Notes: generated from the letters alone by a model not told the origin. 64,000 nt of DNA from Mimachlamys varia (GCA_947623455.1 OX392541.1:11536719-11600718); one strand, 5' to 3'; positions 46,855 to 59,454 are shown, numbered from the stretch's first letter. A program made the numbers and translations.

Positions 46855-47395
46855 AGAGGTGATATTTCAGTGAACCCGAAAAACAAAAACAAATAACCAA
46901 AACAAAAGGCCAGTGAATTGTAAGGGGTTTCATTAACGAACACGAGGAGCTATAAACAGTCTCTATGAAGAATTAATTAAGTAGTTGGTGCGAAAAATTA
47001 TGTACGTCTGTTTCTTGTGACAAGCAAATAGCAATGATTCCATATGCCTAAAATCATAAAGATATTTTGCCAATTAGTACTCTTAAATACTTCAGACAGG
47101 AAAATGGATAAGTTTTTTTTTTCATTCCGCCCTTTGGTGTTGATTTTATTGTTATTCTTCGCCTTACTAAGTATTAAGCATACGTTGTTTTATTTTGCAA
47201 GCTTACAAAATATGTTGAGGTCGGATCCTTATTTCATTATGACTTATCGTATGAGTATTGCTGTTATAACTGAATACTATAGCGTTTAAACAAATATGTT
47301 AACTTGTACACTTGTATTATTCATACAGACTAATGAATCTTAATACTCTTCTGGTATCTGGTATTTTGTGCACAAAGGGCAATAACTCTAAACTC
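46855..47395. repeat. Low-copy repeat, copy without foldback (empty site)
   Basis: It aligns to 42600-43850 but runs uninterrupted through AATACTTCAGACAGG at about 47085-47100, where the other copy carries the 610-bp foldback. The 81-codon frame over it is not conserved in the other copy. Confidence 0.7.
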
Positions 47396-47639
47396 TACTT
47401 GATTGAAAAATAGACATTTCTAATATCGAGGACAGTTACGCAGACACCTACACTTACGCTGACACGGATAGATTTTGAAGGCCATCTCCAAATTTTCTGA
47501 TTAATTTTTAGTATTTTTTTTTTATTTTCATTATTTTCTTTGTTGTTTGTTTCATTTTGTTTTAAGTCATGTTGACCTATAGCCATCGTGCTTTGCCCGT
47601 TATCGTGCGCTGTGCGTAAACGTTTTCTTCAAACAACTT

Positions 47640-47895
47640 CTAACCAAAAGGCACAGGGTGCTGATATTATGCATATAGCATACTGGGTTGAAGGGCTACC
47701 AAGATTTCTCAAATGAATGGCCTTGGTCCACTTTTAAGGTCACAGAGGTCAAATGTCTTAAATGGTAGTATGCCGGTATGAGGCACTATCAAGGGGAAAC
47801 TGAGGAGGGGATACATTGTATGTACACATGACGGTGACGGACGGAAGGTGATTCGAATAGGTCACTTAAGACTTCGTCTTAGGTGAGATAAAAAG
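47640..47895 (+). repeat. Dispersed repeat ending in TTAAGACTTCGTCTTAGGTGAG
   Basis: ACTGGGTTGAAGGGCTACC, TGGCCTTGGTCCAC, AAGGTCACAGAGGTCAAATG and a closing AAGACTTCGTCTTA hairpin form a typical dispersed-repeat series. Confidence 0.5.
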
Positions 47896-48301
47896 AGAAT
47901 TGATATCAAATATTACTCCTTTTTATTGATCTTTCCCTGTTTAATTTAAGATGAACATGTTGGTGGTTATTTTAGCACAGTGAATATGGCACGGATTCCC
48001 ACTCCATGATCATATATGCATTAAAGATTTTTTTCAATATTACATACACATTTTATATATACATTTGTATAATGTATTTCAGACAGTATTTATGGGCCAT
48101 GTACTCTAAATTCGTGTCAAGCCCCTGTGTTAAACAAATATTTTCTAGCTCCATTTGTAGCAGAACAACACGTGATTTGAACCCGGGACCTTACATGGTT
48201 CAAGTGTATATGTATTTAGCCATATAATGAAATATTTTGAGATGACCCCTGTCTCTGTCGGTGTCCGCGTAGGTGTGTGTAAAACTACACGCTATATTAT
48301 T

Positions 48302-48334
<33 letters not shown>

Positions 48335-48420
48335 GGGGGGTGATTGTTTGTATGTCCTATTAACAGCTAGGGTCATTTAAGGACGGCCTCCCGTTGTATG
48401 CGATGTGGACGCGTGTGTTG
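48302..48420 (+). repeat. Poly-T/poly-G tract and SINE-like repeat
   Basis: T10 is followed by G21, A and G6 (about 48313-48340), then TGTCCTATTAACAGCTAGGG and GGACGGCCTCCCGTTGTATG. The G tract is quadruplex-capable. Confidence 0.55.
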
Positions 48421-48743
48421 AAAGCGTGTTTATTTGGAAATATCTTATAGTACATGTTGAAAGTTGAAGCGACAAAACAAAAAAAAACAAAAACGGAATA
48501 TGTTCAATTGTTTTCAACAATAGTGCTAAATAAAATGTGTCGGCACTTCCTGTTATTTAATAATCATTATATCCTGTCACGGCTGTTCCTTCGTCCTCCC
48601 ACAAAACCTGCTCAATTTCCCCTTTAAGATGCTGTTCATTCTACTGCGCTGCCACCCCGTTTTATATCCATTTGTGAAATAGAACCAAAATACGACTACC
48701 GTGAAAAATTAAACTGACCGGACGTACGGCGATGGAATCTTAC

Positions 48744-48872
48744 CTATTTTTTTCTGATCACACAGCGCTCCTGTAAACCCATCAGTACAGACGCAGTATA
48801 TCTGACCGGAAGTTACGGAACACGTGGCACTGTTCTTACAGGGAGAAGACACAGAACAGATGAAGTCAAGAT
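48744..48872 (-). CDS. EGF-like domain exon (EGF 1)
   Basis: This 129-nt, phase 1-1 exon lies between acceptor TTTTTTTCAG/ATCTTGAC and donor AAAATAG/GTAAGA. It encodes six Cys in EGF spacing: ICSVSSPCKNSATCSVTSG, then QIYCVCTDGFTGALC. The 'GFTGALC' ending is diagnostic for EGF-like modules. It fits between the signal-peptide exon at 59063-59132 and the EGF exon at 36465-36572 without breaking frame. Confidence 0.8.
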
Positions 48873-49109
48873 CTGAAAAAAATCCAAATGAGTCCTGTTA
48901 ATTAATACGATTTGATGAAAACAATCTAATGAAGTCAAGATCTGAAAAAATCCAAACAAATCCTGTTACACTGTAACTAATACGATTTGATGAAAACAAC
49001 CTTTGTGATCCTTAACACGTTAATTGGTAAGCAGAATACACCTATTTTTCAGGCCAACATCGATTATTCTCTTGTACATGTACTTTTTCAAAGGTCTTCG
49101 TGTAAACTT

Positions 49110-50385
49110 TCCTTTGTAAAGATGTTGTCTTAAATAGTGATGTTCCTATAATCGATTACGGAAAAAAAGTAAGCGCTCGATTGGAACTTGTTATAATCGA
49201 ACATTTTTGAAACTTTTTTTAATTAACTGTAAATGTGGTACATTTCTGAACTACAGTGAAGTGTTTTTACGCCAATCTTTGGCAAGAAATGCGTTGACAA
49301 CCGGACATTACTTACTAGTGTACACACTATGTACCAGGTAAAGCTAGCAACAAACAGTAGTTTCGTATTTTCTCCAATTCAAACATGGCGTTCTTATTCA
49401 TTCTTTGGCGTTCGCGAGTGATGGAAGTCCTGACAAGTTTCAAATTGGCAAAAGATTGGAGTGATTATTATGTATTTTACAACTACGTACTCTTGTATGT
49501 TAAGAAAGGGTTATGCCGTTCAATTAATTGTATTCAGTAACAAGAGATAAGGATACCAGATAACAAAAACGAAAGTGAAAGTCACTCATGTGTTATATAC
49601 ATGGTATATATTATTTAACCATAAATAGAATATATCCGGAACTAGTCGTTTTGTGTATTGTAATAATCCGTCTCAGTATATTGTTTCTATGTTTTGTTGT
49701 TAATTTCCTGTTTCCGGGGAATAAAAATGAAAAGTTGAAGGAGAAGCTGTTTTTAATCTCTTTCTTCAGAATCCTCTCACATCGCATACATATTACATAT
49801 TGTAATACATGATCCGGTGTTAATTAACATATCGTTGCATGTAAACATCGAAAACATAAAGCCTGGATATTTTATTTGATCATTTTTGTTTATACAATGA
49901 TCATATATTTAATATTATAAAATTTTGTTTGAAAATCCCTTTATACAATGTTCTAATGTATTCGTTTTCTGTCTCCGAGTCTGTATAATGGAAATCAGTG
50001 TGCAAAAAGTATTACTCTGTACCTTCACTACCTAAGTTACCTACATACGGTTGTTTGTGAGGATAATGCTATATTGTGCTTCAACAATTAACATGAAGCC
50101 AATAAAGTACATGTACATTGTATATCAAATACGTATTTGCACTTTGAAATAAGGAAACAACTTATGATCAAAGAAGAATTGCCTATTACAAATTTTAAAG
50201 TTATCTGAATATATACATAGGGTATTGTGTTTCATAATGTATTACATCATATTATACTTGTATGTGGATCCAATTAAACTTTCAAATAGATCTTTTAAAA
50301 TCAGTGATATTCCGATTATATTCGATAATCGTTCATTAGACCTCTTCCGATAATCGATTATGATTTGTCTTCCAATTCCCAACAC
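49110..50385. other. Intron 1a, nothing recognised
   Basis: Short matches to the PLE tail occur at 49060-49120. ATCGATTA-type palindromic stretches occur near 49150 and 50320-50360, probably borders of an unnamed element. No exon is visible. Confidence 0.35.
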
Positions 50386-50389
50386 TAGT

Positions 50390-50455
50390 GTTCAGGGTTT
50401 TTTTTCGATTTTGAGCTCGGATTATGGTTTTGTTGACGCTTCGGTGTTCTTAGAG
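50390..50455 (+). mobile_element. PLE 3' terminus fragment
   Basis: GATTTTGAGCTCGGATTATGG and GTTGACGCTTCGGTGTTCT match the last 60 bases of the tail. Confidence 0.5.
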
Positions 50456-50639
50456 TTGTTGTTTAATCATCATATGTTTTATCACCCCCACCCCATGTCA
50501 TCTTATCTCGCATCGCTAAGGTTCAGGACCCCTATTCCGACATGCATCCAATCCTTCTCCCCCTCCCAAGGTTTAAACAGGAAGTTTGAATTCATGTTCT
50601 CTCAGTTTACTTTCATTTCTTCTCTTTTAAGGACATTTG

Positions 50640-51400
50640 TATAAAATGTAACTACATGCAATAATGAATGCATACGAATTACTAATAATGTATGTATACA
50701 GCATAACTGCATTGAAATAATATATTAAACCATGCTTATACGTGAAATAATGTATGTATACCATGAACTAATAATTTATGCATACAATGTAACCAATAAT
50801 ATATACATACAGCGTAACTTTTGATGTATGTTTAAATGTAGCTACATGTAATAATTTATACAATGTTACTAATATTGTATGTATACAAAGTAACTAATAA
50901 TGTAAGTACACAATGTAACTTATAATGTTTGTATACAATATAACTATCAATTAATGTATTTAATCAATGCAACTAGCATTGCACGAATACAGTGTAAATT
51001 ATGAAGAATATATTCAATGTAACTTATTATGTTTGTATATAATGTCATTATTAATGTATGTATACAATGTAACTAACAATGTACGAATACAGAGTAACTT
51101 ATTACGAATATATTTAATGTAACTTATTATGTTTGTATACAATGTCATTATAATGTATGTATATTATGTAACTAATAACGTATGTATGCAATGTAACTAA
51201 TAATGTAAGTATACAATGTAGCTAATAATGTTTTTAAGCAATGTAACTAGCATTGTACGTATACCGTGTTACTAATTACGAATATATTCAATGTAACGTC
51301 TTATGTTGTATACAATGTAATTAATAATGTATGTATATAATGTCTGTACACTATTTATTTTAAAATGTACATGCAGTATATGTATACCATGAAACTAATA
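50640..51400. repeat. Tandem array, unit about 22 bp (TAATGTATGTATACAATGTAAC)
   Basis: Some 30 diverged units of the general form AATGTATGTATACAATGTAAC run through this stretch, with local higher-order copies such as GTATACAGTGT-A. It is a simple AT-rich array. Confidence 0.75.
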
Positions 51401-52136
51401 ATGTATGGCGTGTAAGCAAATATTCGTTATACAATTTACATATTATTTTATTATCGACATCTGTTCTTGGTACAAAATTTAAACGATGACCGTAGAAGGT
51501 ATTAATTAGTAATGTATACAGCATACATCGATAATTACGGTGCGTCATACACCTATATCGTCATTTTTGTGCTTATCGTGATGCTAGAGGTAAGGCTAAA
51601 AGAACATCCAAATTGGTCAAAATTCTGATAAAACATAGGGGGTGGTCTTATTACATTGGATTTATTTGTATACTCTACGTCCATTAAAATCAACTTTACG
51701 AACGCATGGTCTATTTATGATATTTTTAATTTACACATTACCTTTTCAACGCATTCCTTTATATGACAAATGTACATAAAAATTTAAAAAAAAGTTGTTT
51801 TCATGAAACATATTTTATGGCCCATTTTGTTGGCAAATGGCCATTTTGTTCCCCACCTTGCCATGTACTAAGCTTTCGTAATCACCCCATGGCCTACATA
51901 TTATGACACATTCTACATATTGCGATAAATATTATTTATTCCAAGTGATTTACCAGCGTAACTATCGACCTTGGCGGCATTAAAACATAATGTATTATAT
52001 TTACCCAGCACAATGCACATTCCTGGTGATAGGGTCTATTGCACAAAGTTTCTACCTCCTGGTTATATACAATGTGTAAAGCTGTTTATGAAACGCCTCG
52101 ATGGTTATAGGCCTTGTTATGATAAGTCAGTGATAT

Positions 52137-52462
52137 AGTTAACAGCTGACAAACAAACTAATAGCACAAGGATTCGAGAGATGCAGGTTGATTAGTACTA
52201 TGGGCAAGTTTTATGGTCGCCATCTCTGTCTCATTGAGAAATATTCTGATGTTTACATGGATGTGACAAATATTTACATGGCGGGTGTCGTCGATGAAGC
52301 AGAAGACGCTTACTCTTCCGGAACACCTGGTCTTATTATCTGTTACTTTTACAAGAGTCTCCATGGAAATCTTTTCTTTGTTCATATTTTGCCCCTGGTT
52401 TAATCGATTTGAGTTTGCATTATGATTTTGTTAACGCTTCGGTATTCTCTAATTTATTTTAA
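52137..52462 (+). mobile_element. PLE RT end plus 3' tail with internal deletion
   Basis: CTGACAAACAAACTAATAGC and ATGGGCAAGTTTTATGGTCG join directly to GATGTTTACATGGATGTGAC, skipping about 110 bases. The frame MAGVVDEAEDAYSSGTPG is intact. The 3' end is GGTATTCTCTAATTTATTTT. Confidence 0.8.
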
Positions 52463-52469
52463 TAGGGTA

Positions 52470-54265
52470 ACTAGTGCCAATTGTATGTCGTGTGTGTATA
52501 TAGAAGGTATATACAACATTGTAGATGTATTTTGCTTAATTCATTGATGTTTTTAGTTGATTAATTGATGTAACATTCAATGTTGCAAATAACATTTATA
52601 AGTTACATCTGTAGTTACTCTTTACAAGGACCATGATGTAACTTTTTGCAGATGTATTATTGAGAAAAGATGTTGATTATTATTTTTTAATTTATTGCCA
52701 CAAAGAAAATGAATGGGGTTGGACAAACATTAAATAAACATTATCAACGCCCTTTCCCACAATTATATAAGGTAACAAGATATTGCAATTAATGGTTTTT
52801 ACGTACTCAATGACAAATAAACAATCGATATCACATTCGTTTTACCAAAAGAGAATTTGACAAGTCACATATAAATAAACAATTATTACAAAACAGCAGT
52901 CAATAATTACATTACCTCAGTATTCCTTGTTTTAACATTAATCCTGTAGTATTTAATACGATAATTTCTACCACAATACCCTGTGTTATCCCAACCCAGA
53001 CCATTGAATTCATTTCACTCTCGTTAATTTTTTTCAAGTTACAAACATCACTCGCTAAAGCTCGTGTCTTTTGTAACGTTTTAAAGATAATTAACGAGAG
53101 TGAAATAAATTCCATATCCAACAGCCACTCGTTGTGTAACATCTATTATAACAACCCATCCCGATTTAATAGCTGTATATTGACTAAGGATTCCACATAC
53201 AAAATTTGTAAGTGTTTATTTTATGATTTCTATTAAAGCACTGGCATACAATTACAGGTGATATGATACATTTTGTATGGGAATTTATTTCATAATTTCA
53301 GGATGATTCTTAAAACCAAATGTTTTAATCTTATAAAATACATGTATATTCGGTATAAGTTTGTTTAAAAGTCAATCAATTGAAACTTTAAGCTCGTAAT
53401 CTATAGCAGATTTGCAGATGTTTGAACAACGACGAACATAGCCACATATTTCCCCGGGTGTCTTTTGAAATACTCACAATGAAGGACCACTAAATGTGTT
53501 CCGTACGTTTAGGCGATATCGCTGATGGGTTGTTTAGACGATTCTGCGGTTACAGACCTTATTATCGACACAAGTGTAACTTGTAAATGTCTGCTACTAA
53601 ATCTCCAACGTTTTATTTGTCTAATCTACACAGCCAGATCTGAATTTAAGGTATGTTTTAATCACTCGTCCAAACCACAACGACATCCGTGCTCCTTGCC
53701 TTGTACCTATTGACACCACGGTAATTGTAAACAAGTGGCAGTTGGTCCAATCAAGGCGACCGCAAATCATCCCTTTAATTATACAGAGATATGTGTTACC
53801 GACGTATGATATGCATGCTAAACTATCTATTTGATGACATTTCGTCAGTAGTAAAACCGTCATAATTAAATCAATAACACCAAGCCATGTGTGTCCGTCA
53901 CATAGAGTTAGAGATTTTTTACCCTAATTTTGGCTAGTGTTCTTGACTAATAAATATTGTTCTGCTGCGCATGTCTCGACAGAATGTTTTGGATGTCTAA
54001 CTCGACATCAGAGCGACATGATTACAACAATTGATTTATTACTTCCCATTTCTTTCTATTTTGCTCCTTTTAACTTGATTGTATGCTGAACTGCTGAACC
54101 CGATTTTGCAGTAAACACTTTCTTGAACATGTATCGTGTCTGTATGGGAAAAATATATGACACAATATGGTCTTCAATGATGTGTTCTTTTCTCTGTTTG
54201 GTTTTTTGTTTTGTTTTTGTGTACGATTTGTTTGTTTACCATTTCACATGATTTCAATGAGTATA
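52470..54265. other. Intron 1a, mostly unassigned
   Basis: Besides the hairpin at 53006-53112 no element border or exon is seen. Frames of 62-80 codons at 53525-53863 overlap on opposite strands and have no family match. Confidence 0.35.
53006..53112. repeat. Foldback hairpin, TTTCACTCTCGTTAATT
   Basis: GAATTCATTTCACTCTCGTTAATT pairs with its complement at 53089-53112. A second inner pair GTTACAAA / TTTGTAAC surrounds ACTCGCTAAAGCTCGTGT, giving a nested hairpin. Confidence 0.65.
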
Positions 54266-54271
54266 TCATCT

Positions 54272-54496
54272 TTAAAGGCCAAATATATGTAACTTTCGGC
54301 AAAATTTGAAGCGAAAATCAAGCTTAATAACTTTTTATATTTAAAGATTAAGTTAAGCTTAACTGATATCAGCAATATTTAAGATGAATTCTTACGCGGT
54401 TACCGGCTTTTAGGCTTATTTTTGCATGGATTTGTTTTTCAGAATTTTTCAGAATCACGAAAAATGTCCTGAAGTAACGTATATTAGGCCTTTTAA
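54272..54496. repeat. TTAA-bounded MITE, AGGCCCAATATACG family, deleted copy
   Basis: It is 225 bp, in opposite orientation to 3936 and 18532, with about 160 bp lost internally. TTAA is present at both ends. Confidence 0.7.
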
Positions 54497-54527
54497 TTAT
54501 TCAAAAAATCACTATGTACACTAAACA

Positions 54528-54905
54528 AACTAACAACACAAGAATTCGAGAGATGCAGGTTGATAAGTATTATGGGCAAGTTTTATGGTCGCCATCTTTG
54601 TCTCATTGAGAAATATTCTGTATCTTTAAGTGATATGAAGATGGACGTTTTTGAGTATGCTCATCATTAGTGTGTTTACTTGTTGTGATTGGCAATGATA
54701 CTCGGTTCTCATTTTGAGAACTTGATGTTTACTTGGATGTGACAAAGATTTACATGGCGGGTGTCGTCGATGAAGCAGAAGACGCTTACTCTCCCAAGGG
54801 TATCCATGTAAATCTTTCCTTTGTTCAAATTTTGCCCCTGGTTTATTCGATTTTGAGTTTGGATTATGATTATGTTGACGCTTCGGTATTCTCTTATTTT
54901 ATTTG
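54528..54905 (+). mobile_element. PLE RT end plus 3' tail
   Basis: CGAGAGATGCAGGTTGATAAG, KFYGRHLCLIEKYS-coding sequence and ATGAAGATGGACGTTTTTGAG are followed by the tail. About 35 bp (TCCGGAACACCTGG...) is lost near 54795. Confidence 0.8.
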
Positions 54906-54909
54906 GCAT

Positions 54910-56360
54910 GATCTTACTTATATCAAAGAAACTCGCAACATCCTGTTTTTGCCAGTAAATTTTGATTTGTCGGTTTTTCAAACAAAATTGACAACATGAT
55001 GCACGAAAAGTTTGAAGACGATAAACACCGTGTTTAAAAGTTCTCTCTAACAAACAACCATAATAATAAATGATTGAAAAGAGTTTTAGTCTTATAAAAA
55101 TGTGTGTATCTATGTTGTATTGCTAATACAATCAAATATGTGTGGGTGACATTCATCATTCATCTACAAACTAGTGTATCACAATCATGCATTTGAATAA
55201 GATTTTAAAGAAACTCGATGCATCATGTTTTTCGCCAGTTAATTCTGATTGTTCGGTTTTTTCAATGAACCGGACAATACAATGAAAAAAAAAACTTTTG
55301 AAGACAGTGGAAAACATGAATAAAAATACTCTGTACCTTAATAAAATAATAAATATTTCATGAATATTTGAGATCTAAAAGTTATCTCATTGTGTCGTAC
55401 ACCTACAAAAGGTACGAAAATCTATAGATTTAATACATTATATATACTATATAAACACTTACATGTATATTACAATTCTTGATGCAGTGTACTTTGTATG
55501 AATATAGCTAATACCACCTTGTCTCTACATGAACTAGATATCAAGCAAAGCTTGTTGTTTCATTAATTACCCTGACGAAAGAATGCATTTATTGTATGCA
55601 GACCTATCTACTTCATTTCTTATTTTCGTGCATTGTGTTTTATATAACACGCCAGCGCTTAATTTCGCATTAATGTTCCTAATAAGTATACATTGTAACA
55701 AATTTTTATCCGGTTATTAATTTTCTATGCGACACTAATTGCTGTAGAAACAGGTTTACAAGTATACTAGATGAAAATTAACAAAAGAGATTTGTTTAGC
55801 CGCTAGAAAATGTTGGTGTTTTATGAATTTTGTACTTTACGGGATGCTATAGAATTAATGCAGAAAGGGAGCACTATGCTATATCTGTCTTTTATTCTTT
55901 TTTTCTGCCACGTCAAAACATGACATGTTGTCTCAAACATACACTTTTCATGTAAATCCCTATAATGTGAAGAAAGGGTCTAGTGTACCACATCGCATTA
56001 TTCCGGAGGTGATTTATGAGTTTATGGGTCTGGGGGTCGATCTCTGTATCCTTTACTTACGGGACACAATAGACTCTTCACCAAACCAAAAACATTTTTT
56101 AATTAAGAATTTCTAGCTAATCTCCGCCTAGTTAAGAGTTCAGAAATTTCAAAAGAAAGCATCCAACTGACGAAAACATTTTAACAGTTATTTAATATCT
56201 ATAAAATAATATGGAGACGGGTACCAGTCTTAGGAGACTATAGCAACGAATGAGTTTACGGGTATCCTCTTTTAATTTATAGTAGTTTAGAACAATTTGG
56301 CATTCAAGCAATAATTAAGACCCCTTATGTCAACATTAAGACATGAAAGAAAATCAGGGA
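54910..56360. other. Intron 1a, nothing recognised
   Basis: An approximate direct repeat (AAAGAAACTCG-A--CATC at 54925 and 55208; CAGTTAATT--GATT) suggests an old duplication. A 63-codon frame at 55925-56116 has no family resemblance. Confidence 0.35.
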
Positions 56361-56365
56361 AACTT

Positions 56366-56703
56366 ACTATAATCTGTACTCAAAATCGATTAAACTAGAG
56401 GCAAATTAGGAACAAAAAAAATGTACATGGAGACTCTAGTTAAAAGCACAAGATAATAAGACCAGGTGTTCCGGAAGAGTAAGCGTCTTCTGCTCAATCG
56501 ACGACACCTGCCATGTCAAAAATCTTGGTCACATCCAAGTAAGCTGCAGTCCTCAAAAATAGAACCGAGTCGCCATTGTCAATCAATAAGCAAACTAAAA
56601 AAACTTCCATCTTCATATCAAACAAAGATACAAAATATTTCTCGATGGGATAAAGATGGCGACCATAAAACTTGCCCATAGTCTTCATCAACCTGCATCT
56701 CTC
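56366..56703 (-). mobile_element. PLE RT end plus 3' tail
   Basis: The minus strand encodes ERCRLMKTMGKFYGRHLYPI and MKMEVF in one open frame, then the tail block. It supports a continuous RT-to-tail frame in the ancestor. Confidence 0.75.
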
Positions 56704-57159
56704 TAACATTACCTGAAATGTAGCGATCTTTGAAAACAAATTCACCTGCAATCACATGAGTATATTATCTTAAATGTTGCTTTCAATATCCTTATTGTGT
56801 TGATAAGCCATTAATAACTACCTGCAAAACCAGTTTCCCTGAAAGCCCAATCGGAATAAAGACTTTGTTGAACTCAAAAATTGAATAAGAAGGACCAGCA
56901 AGGACAATTTAGGGATAGTAATGCATGCACAACAATATGTGGTAAGCGATATCAACAAAATGAATAAGCTTTGATTATAATATATAAATAAATTAGAATC
57001 ACTTGTGTAACTTATGATACATATATTCTTACATATCAATGAGCGTATAAAATCATTTAAACATACTTCAACGGAGGTATGATTTGCAAAAGTATTGCTT
57101 TATTTCGGAAATATCACACATATCTCTTATACGTAGTTGAAGAGTAAAGCTTACAATCA

Positions 57160-58185
57160 ACATCTCCATTAAGAGAAAAACCAATTTGAAATACTTGTTG
57201 TAAACAGTTAATATACATTTTCTTCTATTAGAAGAACGGAATCAAAGGATAATGTGTAAACAATAAACCTACATCTTTCATCATCTCTAAAAGAAGAACC
57301 GACTTGAAGTACTCGAGGCAAACAGTACATATAATCACCATCTCTCCAATAAAAGAACCGAATTGAAGAACTCGTTGAATGTTAAATAAAACGACAGACA
57401 CAGCCATCTTTAATAAATGAGCAATCTTGAAGCACTAGTTATAAACAAAAGATCTACATTATCGTCCATCTTCATTGAAAGGAGAACCGCGACGTGAAAC
57501 ACTAGTTGTATATAGTTTATCTACATAAATTCATATACTTTCCCCATTGAAGGAAGAACCGACTTGAAGCATTATTGCGCTAAGTTAATCTTCATGTTAT
57601 ACTATCTGCATTGAAAGAAGAGCCGACTTGAAGCACTTTTGTGCTAAGTTAATCTTCATGATATACTATCTCCATTGAAAAAAGAACAGACTTGAAGCAC
57701 TGGTTGTATACATTTAATCTGCATTTTATACTATTTCTATTTGAAGAAGAACCGACTTGAAGCGCTAGTTGTATACATTCAATCTACATCTTATACTATC
57801 TCCATCAGAAGAAAAACCGGTTGAAAGCACTAGTTTTATACTTTAAATCTACACTACATTTCATACTTTCTCCATTTGAATAAGGACCGACTTGAAGTAC
57901 TAGTTTTATACATTCAACCTGCATCTTAAGCTATATCCATTAGAGAAGTGCCGACTTGAAGCACTAGATATACATTTTAATAGTAAATCTGCATCTTTTA
58001 CTGTTTTCATTGGAGGAAGAACCGACTTGAAGCACTGGATGTATAAATAAATCTCCATGTTAATCATATACGTAAATGTACATGAACCGACAGGAGGCAT
58101 TTATTATATAATTAAATCAATTTATATCATCACCATTCGGAAAAGGAACCGACTTGAAACACTAGTTAATATATAGTGTATATTT
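57160..58185. repeat. Minisatellite/satellite array, unit about 60-68 bp
   Basis: About 16 units share GAAGAACCGACTTGAAGCAC, then TAGTTGTATACATT, AATCTACATCTTATAC and TATCTCCATT. The middle units (57540-58050) are the most alike, with decay toward both ends. It lies in the intron below exon 1a. Confidence 0.8.
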
Positions 58186-58616
58186 GACTTCTCACAAACT
58201 TACCATACCTACATTGTTTAATATACAAGTCGTTATTAAATAACATAGAATTGCTTTGAAGTACAAAATTAAAGTATTTAAAACGTTAAATAACATGTTT
58301 CTCTTTTACATTCATTTATAAATATGAATTTGAAAATTAATTGATATACTGAAGATGAACAAAACTCCAAAACATGCATAATGCAATTCATTTTAGCAAT
58401 AAAAATCAAATCTAAATTAAGGCACCTGTAGTAGTGTATTGCTTACGTATGGATCGTTTATGTGATAATAACAGGGCAGAGTAGAAACAGCGATGCTCAC
58501 CTGCATGTTTCATGCAGAATTGTGGCTTTTTGTGATTAAAAATATGTTGTTTATGTATGACTTTAGTATTAAACAGTGTTGTAGAGATGCTTAATTTCAG
58601 ATTAACTTTTGTCTAA

Positions 58617-58850
58617 AACAATTTAAAGAATACCGCGAAGCGTCAAAAAAACATAATATGAACTCAAAATCACATAAACAAGAGACAAAATATGAACAGA
58701 AGAAAGATTTACACGGAGTTCCTTGAAAAAGTACAAGATAATAAAACCGTGTGTTTTGGAAGAAGTTTTTGCTTCATCGACGACACCCTCAATGTAAAAA
58801 TATGTCACATCCAATTGAATTAAATATCACTCTTCAAAAAGAAAATAATA
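58617..58850 (-). mobile_element. 5'-truncated PLE 3' tail, diverged
   Basis: GVVDEAK then a gap, and ILYFFKELRVNLSSVHILSL in the minus frame. The 3' end AAAGAATACCGCGAAGCGTC is recognisable. Confidence 0.65.
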
Positions 58851-59062
58851 ACGAGAACATTAAAAAAATAGTTAAACTCCATAATCATACGTGGATATAT
58901 AATATTTGACACAAAATATTTACTAACCCTCATTAATGTTTCGTAAAATAGTTATACCGACCGATCTATATCAGTGGCATAATAGTTTACATTTTCAACA
59001 ATTAATTTACTTAATAAATTACTTATAATATATAAGTATGTTTGTTATTATAACATACTTAC

Positions 59063-59132
59063 CTGTTGATACTTGCTGTGATAAAACTCCGCCTAATACT
59101 GTGACTAAGAAAGGCACTAATAGTTCTGACAT
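59063..59132 (-). CDS. Signal-peptide first exon (exon 1a) of the EGF transcript
   Basis: ATG at 59132 opens 23 codons starting MSELLVPFLVTVLGGVLS, a clear signal peptide with likely cleavage after VLS, then QQVST. The exon ends at donor ACAG/GTAAGT in phase 1. That phase matches the EGF exon at 48872, where the shared codon becomes Asp. If exons 59132, 48872, 36572 and 21364 onward are joined, the product is about 571 aa: signal, EGF, EGF, low-complexity, chitin-binding-like, LamG. Intron 1 would be about 10 kb and full of repeats. Confidence 0.65.
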
Positions 59133-59454
59133 TCTGTATTATTATTTTTGTGATCCCTTTTACAAATTGTGCATGGAATGCACACGTCTAAAATAGCATT
59201 AAGAACAAGAGTCTCAGCTAATTAAACTGTATGAATCGTGACAAGACTTTTTATTCCCCGGACTCATTAGTAAAAGAATATGCAAATGATTTGCTAAGTT
59301 ATAATGAGTAATTAAATGTCCCGGTTTTGTGAAAGTGGTTGTCCGGACATTTTACCTATTCAGCTCTTCACAGAACAATGAAGAATTCAATGAACATAAA
59401 CTATTTATTAATTAAGCTACCATACGTATTATACAGTAGTAATTTGATTTTTGT

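Noticed and set aside
48165..48190. B-box-like GGTCCCGGGTTCAAATCA on the minus strand
   Set aside because: The rest of a tRNA is missing. It is probably a SINE fragment.
50640..51400. Possible CRISPR-like array because of regular short repeats
   Set aside because: Units are contiguous and degenerate with no unique spacers, and the DNA is eukaryotic.
52188..52403. Small protein starting MGKFYGRHL / MDVT and containing VDEAEDAYSSGTPG as an independent host gene
   Set aside because: The same frame recurs at many loci as part of the PLE 3' end, so it is retroelement sequence.
56829..56845. 17-nt stretch with acceptor-like and donor-like borders on the minus strand (possible microexon)
   Set aside because: Length breaks the phase of the neighbouring exons and nothing supports coding.
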